Made by a program: the position numbers and the translations under genes. Below, in pieces: positions 1 to 8,613 of a stretch of DNA of 52,333 nucleotides. Within the stretch, counting starts at the first letter, position 1, and every line of letters begins with the position of its first letter. The notes below the pieces were generated by a model. It saw only the letters and a program-made list of their open reading frames with translations, did no database searches and had not been told where the DNA came from. The stretch is from Porphyromonas bennonis DSM 23058 = JCM 16335 (GTDB lineage Bacteria; Bacteroidota; Bacteroidia; Bacteroidales; Porphyromonadaceae). The DNA lies in NCBI RefSeq assembly GCF_000375645.1, contig NZ_AQWR01000013.1, positions 1 through 52,333 on the forward strand, in the 5' to 3' direction.

Positions 1-136
<136 letters not shown>

Positions 137-470
137 TAAGAAAATTTTGTTCCTTTGCTCTTCTTCCTCTACTATCAAGTAGCGGATCAAGAGCTGCTCA
201 TATGTTGCTCTTCGCTTTATTGGTTTCGTACGTTGACGTATATATATCGTCACTTAAACTTTCACCCAAGTTGTATCTCTCTAGGTCTCAGACGAAGTGA
301 CACTATTACTGTCCCATCGTGAAAACTGGTATACTACTTGTTTTCTTGTCTTGTACTTACACAATTCACATCGCTCACTCCTTATCTCTAAGAAGGGCGA
401 TGCCCTTGTCTTATCTTTATGTCTATGATCTCTTTTTCAGCATCCCCTGCCCCTCGGGCGGTGATGTGAG
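137..470 (-). other. rRNA operon leader
   Basis: This is the transcribed leader between the downstream rRNA promoter and mature 16S. It is AT-richer than the surrounding genes and has no credible coding sequence; the short reading frames across it also run into the rRNA. Pairing segments such as AGAGCTGCTC / GTTGCTCTTC near 190-215 are compatible with the 16S processing stem, but the partner half lies beyond the window, so this is not proven. Confidence 0.6.
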
Positions 471-503
471 TGCAAAGGTACGAAAGTTTTTCATTCCTGC
501 AAG
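471..503 (-). promoter_or_regulatory. rRNA promoter, downstream copy
   Basis: On the minus strand a TTGC (-33) is followed 22 nt later by TACCTTTG (-7, rc of 473-480), a perfect match to the Bacteroidota TAnnTTTG consensus. Transcription would start near 466 and run toward 16S. An AATTTTTCGG tract lies upstream and is shared with the second copy about 117 bp away. Confidence 0.8.
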
Positions 504-587
504 CGATCCGAAAAATTCTTTTTCTGCGACTCGCTCGCCCCGACCTCTGCCGGAGCCTCAGGAGCGTACCCCTCTCGGCTTTGCGAG

Positions 588-620
588 TGCAAAGGTACAA
601 CTTTTCTCATTCCCCGCAAG
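588..620 (-). promoter_or_regulatory. rRNA promoter, upstream copy
   Basis: A second promoter has the same architecture: TTGC, 22 nt, then TACCTTTG (rc of 590-597), followed by GCACTCGC where the downstream copy has GCACTCAC. The upstream flank (AATTTTCGG) and the A/G-rich spacer also resemble the other copy, so the pair looks like a duplicated promoter block. Tandem promoters are usual for rRNA operons. Confidence 0.78.
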
Positions 621-1050
621 CCCTGTCCCGAAAATTCCTCAAAGAAATCTCACACTACCCTGACAGTCAGACCAAAAGAAATCCACTCCTCCACTAAACA
701 ACCCTACCCGAGACAGGAGCAAGAGACCCCGCTCCCATCAGACCTCGCACTATTACCGGTAATAGATTTCCCCCAGAGCCGGGACACCCCTACCCCCTAA
801 CCATCACCCCGGAGCAGCTACCCCTACCTCTCTCACCCCCAAGGAATACAATAATCAAAATAAAAAATTAGCCCGGCGTCGTAAAAGCAATCTCGAAAAT
901 ACGAGCGGATAAACCACAACACGGCTTTAGGATCCGTCGCAAATCAGCCGGGACATCGCAGCCTCGTAGATCATCACCCGCCTCATACACACTAAATTGG
1001 CTTGCCCACTTGCACTCTCTAAAAAAGAATAAATACCCCTGTAGTTTACC
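621..1050. other. Intergenic region between rRNA promoters and protease operon
   Basis: This divergent spacer holds no credible gene. It is rich in C-runs on the plus strand and contains one perfect 16-bp palindrome (750-765). Nothing else recognisable was seen. Confidence 0.6.
750..765. repeat. 16-bp palindrome, single copy
   Basis: CTATTACCGGTAATAG is a perfect inverted repeat and identical to units in the arrays at 10508-10589 and 25621-25702. Positions 22 bp to either side do not match, so here it stands alone. Confidence 0.85.
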
Positions 1051-1053
1051 CTA

Positions 1054-1084
1054 TTAGGCAGTAGTTAAATTATACTTACATTTG
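1054..1084 (+). promoter_or_regulatory. Probable promoter of the C10 protease operon
   Basis: TACATTTG at 1077-1084 is a perfect -7 element. TTAG at 1054 is 23 nt upstream and is an acceptable -33. A start near 1090 gives a leader of about 70 nt before the ATG at 1159. Confidence 0.6.
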
Positions 1085-1158
1085 TCTCCGAACTAATCGT
1101 GGGGACAATTTCAACCTTGGTCTCCATGGTCGGTTTTAACTTTTAAACCAAACCACTT

Positions 1159-2922
1159 ATGAAGAAAAGACACCTGTTCTGGCTGATCTTAGCCGGGGTC
1201 CTCTGTAGCTGCTCCAATAAGAGCAACGTGCAGGAGCCGGAGAAGACAGCTCCCGAACTAGTCAAAGATGACTACTTCATCTCTGAAGACAGAGCCGAAG
1301 AGATTGCGGCCGCACTCCCGATAGAGGGGAAGCTGCACCTCTTAGCGACAGACAAGAGCGTGCCCGGCACAAGAAGCATCGGGTCAGTAGAGAGCGAGTA
1401 TCAGCCGGCGTATTACGTCTTTGCCGGTGAGAAGAGTGGCTACGCCATCGTAGCAGCCACTGAGCGCGCCTACCCGCTACTGGGATTCTCCGAGAGCGGC
1501 AGGATCGACCCTAAGGACATGCCTTGCGGTCTGCTGATGATGCTTGATCTCTACGCTGAGCAGATCAATGCGGCACGAGCTCTCGACATCGTGCCAACAA
1601 CCACTCGAGCTGACGTTGATCCAGGCAAAATCGTAGTAGAGCCACTGCTTGGAGATATCATGTGGGACCAGATGGCTCCCTTTAATGGCATGACCCCCGG
1701 ACACGCTCCGACGGGATGCGTCGCTACGGCCACAGCCCAGATCATGCGCTACTGGAGATATCCGGATCATGCAGTGGGAACACATGGCTACATGAGTCAG
1801 TCCTATGGCTACCTCTCCCACGACTACAACTACCGCATTGACTGGGTCGACATGCCAGTCGCACCGAATGGCACACCCGATAACAAGATAGATGCTAAGC
1901 CCAATCCGACCATTGCGCGATTTATGTACGGGCTGGGGGTAGCTTTTGACATGAACTACGCCCCTCAGGGTAGCGGAACCACGCACGACAAGGTGGTACC
2001 CGCTCTGATCCGCCACTACGGCTACTCCAAGGACATCAAGCGTATCACGGCGCAAGAGGCTGGTAGCCTATGGTCAGCTATCATCAAGAGCGAGCTCGAT
2101 GCCCGTCATCCCGTACTCCATGGCGGCACCGGGAAGGGTGGCGGTCACTCCTTCGTCTGTGATGGATACACGACTGACGACCTCTTTCACTTCAATTGGG
2201 GCTGGAGTGGCGTCTCCAATGGCTGGTTTAAGCTCAATGCCCTCGATCCGGATGCCCTCGGCACAGGAGGCGGTGCAGGTGGTGGGTACAACCAAAATAG
2301 AGACATCGTGATCAACATTGCTCCACCTGCTCGCATCCAGGGAGACAATACGGACGGCAAGGATCTGGAAGAGGACGACGAACAGACCGATGAGGATGAG
2401 GGGTCCATCATAGACAATGGGGTGTCCTACTCCGGCGTGACGGTCTTTGAGCCGCTCGACCTCTTTATGGGATATGTGAGCATCAATGGCATGAGCAATC
2501 CCTCGGCGGCTGACGGCTACTCGCTCTACAACAGGAGTGACCGACTCATCTCGGCAACCGCCGGTGAGAAGCTCGAGATAGAGATCGAGACCGATCGCAC
2601 CAATTTCTTCACTTCCCCCGTCATCGGTATCTACATTGACTACAATGACAATGGGGTATTCTACAAGTACGAGACAAAGGATGGTCAGGAGACCAATGAC
2701 CCAGACGAGAAAGTCTATTTAGGGAAAGTCACTCGCGGCACATTCACCACCACGTACACGATCCCCACGACTGCCACTAAGGGCACACACCGCCTCCGTA
2801 TCGTCCTCGATGACGACAAAGAGTACAAGGGGAAGAAAGAGGGCGGCTTCTGGGCTACCAACCCCAATACAAACGCACTGATAGCCGGAGAAGTGGAGGA
2901 CTACTTCATCGAGATAAAGTAA
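1159..2922 (+). CDS. C10 family (streptopain-like) cysteine protease lipoprotein
   Basis: Secreted papain-fold cysteine protease of MEROPS family C10, the family of SpeB, Prevotella interpain and P. gingivalis PrtT. A lipoprotein signal (GVLCSCS) occupies roughly residues 1-16. It is followed by a propeptide-like region, then the catalytic Cys187 in PTGCVATATAQIMRYW and His330 in GGHSFVCDGY, with the WGWSG segment after it. The C-terminal ~150 residues carry IDYNDNG and end in GEVEDYFIEIK, a GEVED-type domain. An acidic linker (about 400-420) separates catalytic and C-terminal parts. First gene of a five-gene operon whose other members are all predicted lipoproteins. The lipobox suggests cell-surface anchoring rather than free secretion. 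Substrates cannot be read from sequence. Confidence 0.92.
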   Translation: MKKRHLFWLILAGVLCSCSNKSNVQEPEKTAPELVKDDYFISEDRAEEIAAALPIEGKLHLLATDKSVPGTRSIGSVESEYQPAYYVFAGEKSGYAIVAATERAYPLLGFSESGRIDPKDMPCGLLMMLDLYAEQINAARALDIVPTTTRADVDPGKIVVEPLLGDIMWDQMAPFNGMTPGHAPTGCVATATAQIMRYWRYPDHAVGTHGYMSQSYGYLSHDYNYRIDWVDMPVAPNGTPDNKIDAKPNPTIARFMYGLGVAFDMNYAPQGSGTTHDKVVPALIRHYGYSKDIKRITAQEAGSLWSAIIKSELDARHPVLHGGTGKGGGHSFVCDGYTTDDLFHFNWGWSGVSNGWFKLNALDPDALGTGGGAGGGYNQNRDIVINIAPPARIQGDNTDGKDLEEDDEQTDEDEGSIIDNGVSYSGVTVFEPLDLFMGYVSINGMSNPSAADGYSLYNRSDRLISATAGEKLEIEIETDRTNFFTSPVIGIYIDYNDNGVFYKYETKDGQETNDPDEKVYLGKVTRGTFTTTYTIPTTATKGTHRLRIVLDDDKEYKGKKEGGFWATNPNTNALIAGEVEDYFIEIK

Positions 2923-2955
2923 ACCACGGTCCTGCCATATATTATCTAGTAAAGT

Positions 2956-4290
2956 ATGAATAAGCGACAATATATAATGATGGTCGTTGCAGTCACGGTG
3001 GGCTTGCTCCTCGCCGGCTGTACGGACCTCACTGACCTCGACAATCGCGTCAAGGATCTGGAGGGTCGGATGACCAAGGTGGAGGGACTGGTAAAGTCCG
3101 CCAATGAGAGCATCTCCTCTCTGCAGAAGCTCATCGATGCTCAGAGCAAGAATAAGTCTGTCAGGGACTATCGCAAGCTGGAGGACGGCACGGGGTATGT
3201 GCTGGTAATGAGTGACGGCGAGGAGATCGTCGTCCGCTCCGGCAAGATGCCTCAGATCGGTATGATCGAGGAGGATGGTGTCCTCTACTGGGCGATCGAC
3301 GGTAAGATCATACACGATGCTAAGGGTAACCCAGTCCCCGCCAAGGGACCCAAGGGGGATCCCGGCGAGCCGGGTCAACCTGGTGAGCCCGGCAAGCCCG
3401 GCGAACCAGGTCAGCCCGGAGAGCCCGGAGAGCCAGGCCAGCCCGGTGAACCCGGCCAGCCAGGTGAACCCGGCCAGCCAGGTCAGCCCGGAGCGGACGG
3501 AGAGGACGGCACCGATGGCGTGGACGGCATCACCCCGCAGCTCCGTGTGGATGCAGACGGATACTGGGAGGTGAGCCTTGACAATGGCACCACCTGGCAG
3601 TCTGTCCTTGATGTCAATGGTCAAAAGGTGAAGGCAAGAGCAACCACCGCCAATCTCCAGATCACTGAGGATGACGACAGCGTAACGATCGTCTACAATG
3701 GCAAGACCTTTGTCCTGCCCAAGGCACCCAAGGTCGTCCCCGCCACAGGGATCCGACTCACCGAGACCTCTGCAGAGTTGGACGAGGGCGAGACACTTGA
3801 GCTCTTCTACAAGCTGGAGCCGAGCGATGCCACGACACAGGGAGTTGTGTGGGCATCGGACAATACCGATGTTGCCACCGTGGACGAGGACGGTATCGTC
3901 ACTGCAGTCAAGGCCGGCACCGCCAACATCACCGTATCCGTCAAGGGACAGCCGGAGATCAAGGCAACCTGCACCATTACCGTCAAGAGCAGCACCATTG
4001 CTGTCACCAAGCTTACTCTCTCCGAGACCTCCGCTGAGGTCTCCGTCGGTAAGACGCTGGCCCTCTCCTGCACCATCGAGCCTACCAATGCGACCAATAA
4101 GGAACTCATCTGGAGCTCCTTAGACGAGACGATCGCCACGGTGGATGCACAGGGCGTAGTGACCGGTGTCAAGGCCGGTACCGTCACCATCACGGTTGCC
4201 TCCAAGTCCAATCCCTCGGTCACGGCAACCTGCACAGTGACTGTCGTAGGAGAGACCTCCATTGACGATGTACCGGTTGTTGGGCTCTAA
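2956..4290 (+). CDS. DUF4988-type lipoprotein with collagen-like stretch and two Big2 domains
   Basis: Predicted surface lipoprotein of unknown function. The lipobox LLLAGC is at about residues 17-22. Residues 23-65 (DLDNRVKDLEGRMTKVEGLV...) have heptad character and are probably a short coiled coil, leading into a DUF4988-like region ending near VLYWAIDGK. About residues 131-191 form twenty consecutive Gly-X-Y triplets, mostly GEP and GQP, a collagen-like rod. Two bacterial Ig-like (Big2) domains follow at about 262-342 and 348-433, each with the ATV...G.VT..KAGTA.IT pattern. The coiled coil plus Gly-X-Y layout resembles bacterial collagen-like proteins that trimerise. It lies 33 nt after the protease gene and 14 nt before the next. 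Confidence 0.85.
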   Translation: MNKRQYIMMVVAVTVGLLLAGCTDLTDLDNRVKDLEGRMTKVEGLVKSANESISSLQKLIDAQSKNKSVRDYRKLEDGTGYVLVMSDGEEIVVRSGKMPQIGMIEEDGVLYWAIDGKIIHDAKGNPVPAKGPKGDPGEPGQPGEPGKPGEPGQPGEPGEPGQPGEPGQPGEPGQPGQPGADGEDGTDGVDGITPQLRVDADGYWEVSLDNGTTWQSVLDVNGQKVKARATTANLQITEDDDSVTIVYNGKTFVLPKAPKVVPATGIRLTETSAELDEGETLELFYKLEPSDATTQGVVWASDNTDVATVDEDGIVTAVKAGTANITVSVKGQPEIKATCTITVKSSTIAVTKLTLSETSAEVSVGKTLALSCTIEPTNATNKELIWSSLDETIATVDAQGVVTGVKAGTVTITVASKSNPSVTATCTVTVVGETSIDDVPVVGL

Positions 4291-4304
4291 ATGAATACAC
4301 TATT

Positions 4305-6125
4305 ATGAGACAAAATATATCCTATATCTTTACCGCACTACTGCTCCTTGCACTGGCTTCGTGTCAGCAGAGAGCGCAGATGCCGGAGCCGGACAATACA
4401 GATGCCACAGGAGGGTACACGATGTCCCTCACCGTCGTCGCTCCTGACGCCGACCCATCACTCCGCGCCCACCTGTCGGGAGAGGCAGGAGACCCGGTGC
4501 TCAAGGCGACTTTCAAAGAGGACGATGACATTGCTCTCTTCGTCTGGCAGGACGGCAAGCTCTATGACCTCGCCAACGTCGGCTTTGCCAGCGTGGAGGA
4601 GGGCGGCAAGCGTGCCACACTCACCTTCGAGCTGCCGGCAGGTGTCGATGAGACCAAGCCGATCGACCTCATCGCCTACGATGGGCCGGCCGACTTTGGG
4701 TTCAAGAGTGGCACTGAAGTCAAAAGAGATCGCATGCTGATCGAGGGTGATAAGATCTTAGTCAGTGCCGAGTCCTATGGACCGATCGCTTTGGACGAAT
4801 TCTCCGCTCCGGTGATGTTTCACGAGAAGGGGATTATCCCATCGGAGACTGAGCGGACCGAGAGGTTTGTGAAGTTTAAGCACTTCGGATGCTACGAGGT
4901 GATCTTCTTCACAAACAACTCCGATGCGCCCATCAGACCACGCGTAGGTCTTTCCCAGAAGGGTCGTACCTCCAAGTATGGGGGCTGGCGCTCATGGGCA
5001 CTTAAAATGGAGATGAATATGACGGATTACTCCATGACTTATCCGCATATGAACTTTACAACCGGTGAGATCATCTACACTAAAGATGCAAACCCAAGAA
5101 AGCCATTTGCAATGCTCAAAAACCTAGATCCAGGTGCAACCGTAGCAATGGTCACTTGGTACGTGCCCAATGCCAAGGTTACTGTGCCGGATCTGGAGCT
5201 TGCTTATCAGGATGGTCACAACTGGGTAGTGTCCGATCAGAAGATCGCTGCCAAGGACTTCCCTATGGAGATCGGCAAGGCTTATGCGGTCTCCGGCTCA
5301 TGGGATGGCACCAAGGTGACCATTGGTGAGGTGGAGATCATAGAGCCGACAGCCATCAAGCTGGACCAGGACAAGGTGACACTCGGAGTGGGCGAGACTG
5401 CCACCCTTAAGGCGACGATCGAGCCGGAGGAGGCAACCAATAAGAACGTCACCTGGAGCTCCTCTGACGACACCACCGTGACCGTAGAGGATGGCGTGGT
5501 GACGGGGAAGAAGGTCGGAACCGCCACCATCACCGCCGAGACCTCCAATGGTCTCAAGGCGACAGCCGAGGTGATCGTGAAGGAGATAGCTGTGACCAAG
5601 GTGACTCTCTCTGAGACCACGGCGACGATGACGATCGGAGGCGAGCTGGAGCTCACCGCCACGATCGAGCCAAAGAATGCGACCGACCAGCGCCTCACCT
5701 GGAGCTCCTCCGACACCGGGGTAGCCACCGTCGACTCCAATGGTAAAGTGACTGCCAAGGCTGCCGGTCCCGCGACCATCACCGCCACGGCTGCCAGTGG
5801 CATCACCGCCGCCTGTGAGATCCTCGTCTCTGACGAGGTGATCGAGGTAACCGCCGTCACACTTGACAGGACCAAGGCTACGGTTAAGGTAGGGAAGTCG
5901 CTGCAGCTCACGGCCACCATCGAGCCATCCGGCGCAACCGACCAGAGGCTGGAGTGGATATCCTCAGACTCCGACACTGCCATAGTAACGGATGGACGTG
6001 TGACCGGTGTCGCCCCTGGCGAAGTAACCATCACCGTCAAGACGACTAACGGCAAGACAGCCACCTGCACCATCACCGTAGAGAAGACGACGGGCGTACC
6101 AGATGTCCCCGGTGTCGAAATTTAA
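4305..6125 (+). CDS. Fimbrillin-like lipoprotein with three Big2 domains
   Basis: Predicted surface lipoprotein (lipobox LALASC, about residues 15-20). The N-terminal ~330 residues resemble fimbrillin-family proteins: a threonine/valine-rich first strand (YTMSLTVVAPDADPSLRA), a central LDEFSAPVMFHEKGIIP segment and a closing AYAVSGSWDGTKVTI. The same plan recurs in the next two genes. Three Big2 Ig-like domains follow at about 347-427, 428-512 and 513-597. It probably acts as a surface adhesin or structural subunit, which is inference. It follows the collagen-like lipoprotein gene after 14 nt and its stop lies 16 nt before the start chosen for the next gene. Confidence 0.8.
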   Translation: MRQNISYIFTALLLLALASCQQRAQMPEPDNTDATGGYTMSLTVVAPDADPSLRAHLSGEAGDPVLKATFKEDDDIALFVWQDGKLYDLANVGFASVEEGGKRATLTFELPAGVDETKPIDLIAYDGPADFGFKSGTEVKRDRMLIEGDKILVSAESYGPIALDEFSAPVMFHEKGIIPSETERTERFVKFKHFGCYEVIFFTNNSDAPIRPRVGLSQKGRTSKYGGWRSWALKMEMNMTDYSMTYPHMNFTTGEIIYTKDANPRKPFAMLKNLDPGATVAMVTWYVPNAKVTVPDLELAYQDGHNWVVSDQKIAAKDFPMEIGKAYAVSGSWDGTKVTIGEVEIIEPTAIKLDQDKVTLGVGETATLKATIEPEEATNKNVTWSSSDDTTVTVEDGVVTGKKVGTATITAETSNGLKATAEVIVKEIAVTKVTLSETTATMTIGGELELTATIEPKNATDQRLTWSSSDTGVATVDSNGKVTAKAAGPATITATAASGITAACEILVSDEVIEVTAVTLDRTKATVKVGKSLQLTATIEPSGATDQRLEWISSDSDTAIVTDGRVTGVAPGEVTITVKTTNGKTATCTITVEKTTGVPDVPGVEI

Positions 6126-6141
6126 TCCTCTTCCCATGACT

Positions 6142-8580
6142 ATGAATAAAAAGATATATGCAGGTCTACTGACCCTGCTCCCTATTCTATTAGCTCTCGC
6201 AGGCTGCACGCAGGAGAGCTTTCGCCCCACAGACGCAGACACCACGAATGGGTCCACACTGACGATAAAGGTGAATGCCCCCGGGGAGGATCCCTCTCTC
6301 CGTGCCGTGATGTCTCAGATGGAGGACTCTAAGGACTTCCTCGTACGCTTCGAGGCAGACGACAAGGTGCTGCTCTTTGCCTCCCAGGAGGGCAAGCTCT
6401 TCGAGATCGGAGAGGTTCCCTTCGCCTCGCTCTCAGAGGACGGCAAGGTAGGAACGCTCAGCGTCACCCTACCCGCAGAGATTGACCAAAGCAAGCCGAT
6501 CGATCTCGTGGGCTACAACGGCATCAACCAGAGCAGTTTCAAGGGACCCAATATGGTCTACTACGACAAGGATCACTTCGATGAGAATATCCTCGCTCCA
6601 GAGCTGAAGGGTCGGGTGCTCGCACTGATGCCCGCCTCATCCTACAATGGATGCCGGATAGAGGACTTCGATGCACCTGTGGTCTTCCGTCTCAGGGGGA
6701 TCGTCCCTGCCGAGACCGATATGACCAAGGTGGAGGGAGACTTTGAGCACATCGGAGCCTACGAGGTGGTCGTCCTCGAGAATAGGAGCGACAAGCCCTT
6801 CCGCGATCCCGTCACCTTCTCGGAGCCGGGGACACGGACGAAGAAAGACTACGTCTACAATGGTGGCTACCGCTCCGGTGTGGGGACCAGGTACCCCTTC
6901 ATCGACCTGATGACGGGAGAGGTGCTGGAGTTAGCTCAGTCAAAGCCCTACCAGAGCTTCCTGTCCAGAGCCAAAGCACTGGAACCCGGAGAGACCGGTC
7001 TCTACATGACCTGGGTAATGCCTCGACCTGACCTAACACAGATCCCTGAGCTGACACTCGCTGCAGGATCCTACTCCTCCACCGTCACCTCAGAGGGATT
7101 GATCCCGGCACGCAAGGGACCGATGAAGAGTGGTATCGCCTACATCGGCTACGGCTACTGGGATGGCGAGCATATCGTCGCCCTGGATCGGGAGAAGGAG
7201 GAGCGCAAGACGCAGTATGTCACCATCACCACGGATATCCCGCTGGGCAGTCCCATCACCGTCACTGCCTACCTGGACTACAGCAGTCGTGATGCGGCCT
7301 ACGTGGATCTTAATGATAATAACGTCAAGGATCCCGGTGAAGCGATTACGAAGTCTTTCGGCGCCATGGAGTACACCGTCTCCCAGCCGAGGATCTCCTT
7401 CCGCGGAGCATTTGAGGACCTGCAGCTCTCCAAGCAGCAGCTGACCGATGTGGAGATCAGCCCCGTCGCCTCCCTCTACGACCTGGATGTACGCAACAAT
7501 ATGCTCTCCGCCGCCGTGATCAATAAGATCATCGATCAGCTGCCGGACCGCAGTGGCGTAAAGCCCGACGACGTGCACCGCCTGCTGCTCCAGATTTCGG
7601 GTAATCCCGGTCTCGAGGAGGAGGACGTGGAGATCAACCTCCAGAAGGCCCTCGAAAAGGGGTGGAGCGTCGACGTACCGATTGTACGGAGTGACCTGCC
7701 TCAGAATTATATGGAGCTTTCCGGCGAGCCTCCTTTCACTCTGGCTTTCTCTGTGGAGGCTGATCCCGCAGAGCGTGACAAGATCTGGATCGACCTCAAT
7801 GGCAACGGGACGCTGGACGAGGGGGAGAAGATCGAGACCTTCGGCTCCACCGGTGCCAACTTGGTCAATCCTACCACCAGCCAACTCATCATCTACGGAC
7901 ACATCACCTCACTTACTGTCTCGTATGGGCAGGTGAAGTATTACTGGGGTGGCTCCGACAATGCAAATACTGAGATCAAGCACCTCAACTTCTCCGGTAC
8001 AGGAATATCAGCGTGCGTCCCAGCATGGTATCCCAAGCTTGAGACCCTTCTGCTGGCAGATAATCCAATGCTCCTCCTCATCAATACCAAGAAGCTGCCG
8101 TTCTTATCCAATCCGGCCGGCCTTATGGTCCTCGACCTGGGTAACTCCGGATCGATCATCCGCCAGATGAATATACCGTACGATGTGCCTCCTTTCAGTC
8201 AGATGACCGGTCTCACCTATCTCAATATCCAGGGTTGGGACTGGACCAGCGAGCAGGTCGACCTGAGCAAGATGACCAAGCTGGAGCGACTGATCGCCTC
8301 AGGCAATAAGCTCGAGAGGATCGACCTCTCCGGGGCAAAGAGCCTGAAGTACATTGAGCTCATCGGCAATCAGCTCACCGCCGAGACCATCGACAAGCTG
8401 CTGAGCGACCTGCCCGATCGTAACGGCAAGTCTCCCGGTCAGCTCTTCATCGCCGACAACCCCGGCTCCGGCTCCGGTAAGTACTCCATCGCACGGAGCA
8501 AGAACTGGAGAGTCGATGCCCGTAACAGCATCAGCAACCACCCTGCCCGCAGACCCAATATGGAGGGCGAAGACTGGTAA
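6142..8580 (+). CDS. Fimbrillin-like lipoprotein with leucine-rich repeats
   Basis: A large predicted surface lipoprotein (812 aa from this start; lipobox LALAGC). The start was chosen because MNKKIYAGLL gives a typical signal peptide. An ATG two codons upstream (6136) is equally possible, and an earlier in-frame ATG (6103) would overlap the previous gene. The N-terminal part repeats the fimbrillin-like plan of its neighbour (STLTIKVNAPGEDPSLRA, DFDAPVVFRLRGIVPAE, YIGYGYWDGEHI). The second half holds two blocks with a DLNxNxxxDxGE motif (near 7303 and 7792) followed by leucine-rich segments such as LDVRNNMLSAAVINKII and LERLIASGNKLERIDLSG. Function unknown; ligand binding by the repeats is inference. 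Confidence 0.8.
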   Translation: MNKKIYAGLLTLLPILLALAGCTQESFRPTDADTTNGSTLTIKVNAPGEDPSLRAVMSQMEDSKDFLVRFEADDKVLLFASQEGKLFEIGEVPFASLSEDGKVGTLSVTLPAEIDQSKPIDLVGYNGINQSSFKGPNMVYYDKDHFDENILAPELKGRVLALMPASSYNGCRIEDFDAPVVFRLRGIVPAETDMTKVEGDFEHIGAYEVVVLENRSDKPFRDPVTFSEPGTRTKKDYVYNGGYRSGVGTRYPFIDLMTGEVLELAQSKPYQSFLSRAKALEPGETGLYMTWVMPRPDLTQIPELTLAAGSYSSTVTSEGLIPARKGPMKSGIAYIGYGYWDGEHIVALDREKEERKTQYVTITTDIPLGSPITVTAYLDYSSRDAAYVDLNDNNVKDPGEAITKSFGAMEYTVSQPRISFRGAFEDLQLSKQQLTDVEISPVASLYDLDVRNNMLSAAVINKIIDQLPDRSGVKPDDVHRLLLQISGNPGLEEEDVEINLQKALEKGWSVDVPIVRSDLPQNYMELSGEPPFTLAFSVEADPAERDKIWIDLNGNGTLDEGEKIETFGSTGANLVNPTTSQLIIYGHITSLTVSYGQVKYYWGGSDNANTEIKHLNFSGTGISACVPAWYPKLETLLLADNPMLLLINTKKLPFLSNPAGLMVLDLGNSGSIIRQMNIPYDVPPFSQMTGLTYLNIQGWDWTSEQVDLSKMTKLERLIASGNKLERIDLSGAKSLKYIELIGNQLTAETIDKLLSDLPDRNGKSPGQLFIADNPGSGSGKYSIARSKNWRVDARNSISNHPARRPNMEGEDW

Positions 8581-8613
8581 TGACCCCGTGAGTCATTTTC
8601 CTCACAACGAACA

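Noticed and set aside
2719-3624. Long antisense reading frame opposite the collagen-like gene
   Set aside because: It is a product of the GC-rich Gly-X-Y coding repeat; its translation (LAGFTWLAGFTG...) is low-complexity and matches nothing, while the plus strand has a signal peptide and known domains.
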